Shown: piece after piece, positions 61,037 to 64,000 of the stretch | How positions within the stretch are numbered: position 1 is the stretch's first letter | Layout of the letters: each line of letters opens with the position of its first letter | The notes under the pieces: generated by a model | What the model saw: the letters and a program-made list of their open reading frames with translations, nothing else | Told to the model about the DNA's origin: nothing | Database searches by the model: none | Program-made: the position numbers and the translations under genes | NCBI RefSeq assembly: GCF_014075995.1 | Contig: NZ_CP055153.1 | Span: 4,030,001 to 4,094,000, forward strand | Length of the DNA: 64,000 bases | Direction: 5' to 3' | From: Adhaeribacter radiodurans | Lineage (GTDB): Bacteria; Bacteroidota; Bacteroidia; Cytophagales; Hymenobacteraceae

Positions 61037-64000
61037 ATGAAAATACTTTTAAAAAACATCGTTTGGCTTCACAAAAAGCCTGGTAAGTTTACTTTCCAGC
61101 ACTTTTTAAAGTTTTCTTTACTATTAGCCATAGGCTTTCCATTCTTGGCTTCTGCCCAGAATGTTCAGTGGAATAAAACCATAGGAGCCGATTTAAATGA
61201 TTATTTCACAACCGCCACGCAAACCAGTGATGGTGGCTATATTCTGGGAGGCACTTCTGGATCCGGAAAGAATGGCGATAAGTCCCAGCCGAAAAATGGC
61301 CAAAGCGATTTTTGGATTGTTAAGCTAAATGCCGATGGCTCCAAAGCCTGGGATAAAACGATTGGCAGTGCAGCCAACGACCGGTTAGATGCTTTACAGC
61401 AGACTAGTGATGGTGGTTATATTTTATTAGGTTACTCTGTAGGCGGTGCGTCCGGCGATAAAACCGGCACGAAAGAAAACTGGGTGGTAAAACTCAAACC
61501 AGATGGCACTATTGCCTGGGATAAAACTTTTGGGGTACAGAAAGGCGGTAGCTCTCTAACTGAACTGCAACAAACTAGTGATGGAGGCTATATTTTGGGA
61601 GGAAGCGCCTTTGGGTTTGGCGGTGATAAAACTGAAGCTGGCCTTTTTGGCGATTTTTGGCTAGTTAAATTAAACGCCGATGGCTCTAAAGCTTGGGATA
61701 AAACCATTGTCGGAAATAGTAATGATAATTTAACTACCCTTCAGCAAACCAAAGATGGCGGCTTTATAGTAGGTGGCAATTCGGACTCTGGAAAAGGCCG
61801 GGACAAATCGGAAGATCAAAAAAATGATGGAAACTTAAGTGATTTTTGGATGGTAAAACTGAACCCAGACCGGACTATAGCCTGGGATAAAACCATTGGC
61901 GTAGAAGCAGATGATCTCTTAAGCACCATCCGGCAAACCCCGGATGGGAGCTATATTGTAGGCGGTTATGCCGATGCTGGCCTAGGTGAATTTAAATCAG
62001 AAAAAAGCAAAGGTGGTTTTGATTACTGGGTAATTAAATTAAACAACAAAGGTACTCAGGAGTGGAACAAGACCATTGGCGGAAGCAATAGCGATCAATT
62101 ACATGCTTTGCAACCTACCAGCGATGGGGGTTACCTGCTAGGTGGTGGCTCTCGCTCCAACAATAGCGGCGATAAAACGCAAGATAACCAGGGCATTTTT
62201 GATTACTGGGTAGTAAAATTAAACGCTAATGGTTCAAAAGCCTGGGATCTCACTTTAGGAGGGAACGCCGAAGATGCTTTAGAAAATGTTATACAAACAA
62301 AGGATAACGGTTATCTTATAGGTGGTTATTCTAAATCTCCTATCTCCGGAACTAAAACAGAAGCAAGTAAAGGCGGTTATGATTATTGGGTAGTAAAATT
62401 AGATAATGATACCAAAGCTAAACAAACCATTTCTTTTGCCGCTTTGCCGGAAGTAAATTTTGCAACTCAAAAAACACTTAGTCTAAAAGCTACTGCCAGT
62501 TCTGGTTTACCCGTTACCTTTCGGGTTGTTTCCGGTCCGGCTACGGTTAAAGGCAACACGGTAACGTTTAAGGGTGGAAGTGGCACGGTTACCATGGAGG
62601 CCTTACAAACTGGTAACGCCAAGTATTACGCCGCTCCCGCCGTTACTCAAACTTTTGTGGTACAGGTTCCGCCCGTAACCCGGCTTTGGAATAAATCTTT
62701 TGGCGGCATTCGTACCGAATACCAAAGCCAGGGAAATGAATGTGATAAAATTTTTGGTACCTCTTCTCTTACAGCTATGGTTCGCTCTTCAGATGGGGGT
62801 TATTTGCTGGGAGGCACTTCCGATTCTAAAAAAGGGAATGACAAAAGCGACGACCACCTGGGTTCTATTTTAGAGGAACAATGCTTTTCTGATCAGCAAC
62901 CTATAACTGATTATTGGATTGTAAAAACCAATGCCAATGGCGAAAAACTTTGGGATAAAACCTTTGGTGGCAACGACCGGGATGAACTAAAAGCAATTTT
63001 GGCCACCCCCGACGGAGGTTACTTACTAGGAGGTTCTTCTAAATCAAACGGGAATGGTAATAAAACACAAGCCAGCCGAGGATATGAAGATTACTGGATA
63101 GTTAAAATATCTGCAAACGGCAATAAAATCTGGGATAAAACCTTTGGCGGTCACCTAGGCGATGTGCTTACCACTTTAATCGCCACTCCCGATGGAAATT
63201 ATTTACTAGGAGGCACGTCGATCTCCGGCAAATCCGGTGATAAAACCGAAGCAGGTATTGGTGGTCAGGAATTTTGGATTGTAAAAATAGATGGGGATGG
63301 TAACAAGATTTGGGACAAAGCTTATGATAACGAAGGCAACGACCTCAGTACTTTACAGTCAATAGTTCCTTCTTCGGATGGCGGCTTCTTATTAGGAGGC
63401 ACAACTTCAATAGATAAAGGCAATTACTGGGTTGTAAAAATTAATAGTCAGGGACTAAAACTTTGGAATAAATCTTTTGGCGGCGATGCATATGATAATC
63501 TATCGGCTTTGGCGAATACTACAGATGGCGGTTACCTTTTAGGCGGTTATTCCAATTCAGGTAAAAGTGGAGATAAGAGTGAGGCAAGCCGGGGCGGTAA
63601 TGATTTCTGGGTGGTTAAAATAGATGAAGCCGGAAAAAAGGTTTGGGATGAAACTATTGGCGGAAATGGTTCTGACTTGCTCTCTGCTTTAATAAAAACG
63701 CCCGATGGAGGTTTCCTGCTCGGTGGTACTACCAACTCTGGCGTGAGTGGCGAAAAAAGTGAAGAAAAGCGAGGCTTAGGTGATTATTGGGTGATAAAGA
63801 TAGACTTCAACGGTGTAATAAGTTGGGATAGAACCTTGGGGGGTACCAATAACAATGAACAATTAAGTTCACTCTTAGTAACTTCAGATGGCAACTTCCT
63901 AGTGGGAGGCTCTTCTTACTCCGAAAATAATGGCGATAAAAGCCAACCTCTTAAAGGAATAAAGGATTTTTGGGTTATCAAGTTAAAAGAAGAAAAGAAT
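61037..64000 (+). CDS. Giant secreted repeat protein 3 (partial, runs off the right edge)
   Basis: ATG at 61037, 988 codons open to the window end. Signal peptide to about residue 38 (FPFLASAQN). Seven WDKTIG-type units (about 39-455), an Ig-like module (KQTISFAALPEVNFATQKTLSL ..., about 457-545), then a second set starting with an expanded unit (LWNKSFGGIRTEYQSQGNEC, two extra cysteines) and reaching the seventh unit (ISWDRTLGGTNNNEQL) near the edge. If it follows its paralogues, only the last part of unit 14 and the T9SS sorting domain are missing. Same predicted role; ligand unknown. Confidence 0.92.
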   Translation, partial: MKILLKNIVWLHKKPGKFTFQHFLKFSLLLAIGFPFLASAQNVQWNKTIGADLNDYFTTATQTSDGGYILGGTSGSGKNGDKSQPKNGQSDFWIVKLNADGSKAWDKTIGSAANDRLDALQQTSDGGYILLGYSVGGASGDKTGTKENWVVKLKPDGTIAWDKTFGVQKGGSSLTELQQTSDGGYILGGSAFGFGGDKTEAGLFGDFWLVKLNADGSKAWDKTIVGNSNDNLTTLQQTKDGGFIVGGNSDSGKGRDKSEDQKNDGNLSDFWMVKLNPDRTIAWDKTIGVEADDLLSTIRQTPDGSYIVGGYADAGLGEFKSEKSKGGFDYWVIKLNNKGTQEWNKTIGGSNSDQLHALQPTSDGGYLLGGGSRSNNSGDKTQDNQGIFDYWVVKLNANGSKAWDLTLGGNAEDALENVIQTKDNGYLIGGYSKSPISGTKTEASKGGYDYWVVKLDNDTKAKQTISFAALPEVNFATQKTLSLKATASSGLPVTFRVVSGPATVKGNTVTFKGGSGTVTMEALQTGNAKYYAAPAVTQTFVVQVPPVTRLWNKSFGGIRTEYQSQGNECDKIFGTSSLTAMVRSSDGGYLLGGTSDSKKGNDKSDDHLGSILEEQCFSDQQPITDYWIVKTNANGEKLWDKTFGGNDRDELKAILATPDGGYLLGGSSKSNGNGNKTQASRGYEDYWIVKISANGNKIWDKTFGGHLGDVLTTLIATPDGNYLLGGTSISGKSGDKTEAGIGGQEFWIVKIDGDGNKIWDKAYDNEGNDLSTLQSIVPSSDGGFLLGGTTSIDKGNYWVVKINSQGLKLWNKSFGGDAYDNLSALANTTDGGYLLGGYSNSGKSGDKSEASRGGNDFWVVKIDEAGKKVWDETIGGNGSDLLSALIKTPDGGFLLGGTTNSGVSGEKSEEKRGLGDYWVIKIDFNGVISWDRTLGGTNNNEQLSSLLVTSDGNFLVGGSSYSENNGDKSQPLKGIKDFWVIKLKEEKN

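Noticed and set aside
54225-64000. Repeat pattern taken as a possible CRISPR or tandem DNA array
   Set aside because: The periodicity is at protein level with synonymous variation; no identical DNA repeat with unique spacers.

Overview
The window looks like chromosomal DNA of an environmental Bacteroidota, most likely Cytophagales/Hymenobacteraceae (Adhaeribacter-like). The grounds are a SusC/RagA TonB-dependent receptor, at least five large secreted proteins (four complete ones ending in, or consistent with, a type IX secretion (T9SS) sorting domain), lipoproteins with Bacteroidota-type lipoboxes, a long-form NusB, and the nusB / DUF1573 / yajC / ybbR / coaE neighbourhood typical of the phylum. 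The genus is inference; no rRNA is present.

Layout. 1-5136: a susC-type receptor running off the left edge, a divergent AraC-type regulator and a 36-residue membrane micro-protein. 5469-7099: an anchored OmpA-domain protein and a PRC-barrel/DUF2382 protein, closed by a very long two-way terminator hairpin. 7219-16080: a secreted seven-repeat beta-propeller protein, an ADP-ribosylglycohydrolase gene broken by three in-frame stops, and a T9SS-exported subtilisin/sedolisin-like protease. 16154-21675: a small cytosolic protein, a sialate O-acetylesterase, a repeat-rich spacer and a GH36 alpha-galactosidase.

21776-26493 is the most unusual stretch. It reads as a small array of integron-type gene cassettes without an integrase. 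A lipoprotein gene is bounded by a 10-bp inverted match (21776-21785 and 22737-22746) and followed by an attC-like palindrome. A second cassette-like gene, an NAD-epimerase start, follows. An IS1182 element has split the attC right core and an IS407-type IS3 element has split the epimerase gene. Both insertions still show 4-bp target duplications. A second attC-like site lies at 26427-26493.

26512-38851: Crp/Fnr-type and SDR pseudogenes that share an Fnr-spaced palindrome, a GH31 hydrolase, DinB and SRPBCC proteins, a bestrophin-like channel, a universal stress protein, a polysaccharide-lyase lipoprotein, a secreted alpha/beta hydrolase and an intact Crp/Fnr regulator. 39055-47141: tRNA-Pro(GGG), an ABC exporter and a housekeeping block (NusB, YtxH, isocitrate dehydrogenase, then the tight DUF1573-yajC-ybbR-coaE operon). 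47369-52389: a glucuronoxylan set (mannonate dehydratase divergent from GH67 alpha-glucuronidase and GH10 xylanase). Xylanase cuts the backbone, GH67 removes methyl-glucuronate, and UxuA feeds hexuronate breakdown. 52908-53987: an unannotated protein with kinase-like motifs. 54225-64000: three tandem giant paralogues, each built as 7+7 repeats of a WDKT...GG...DGGY unit, the last cut by the right edge.
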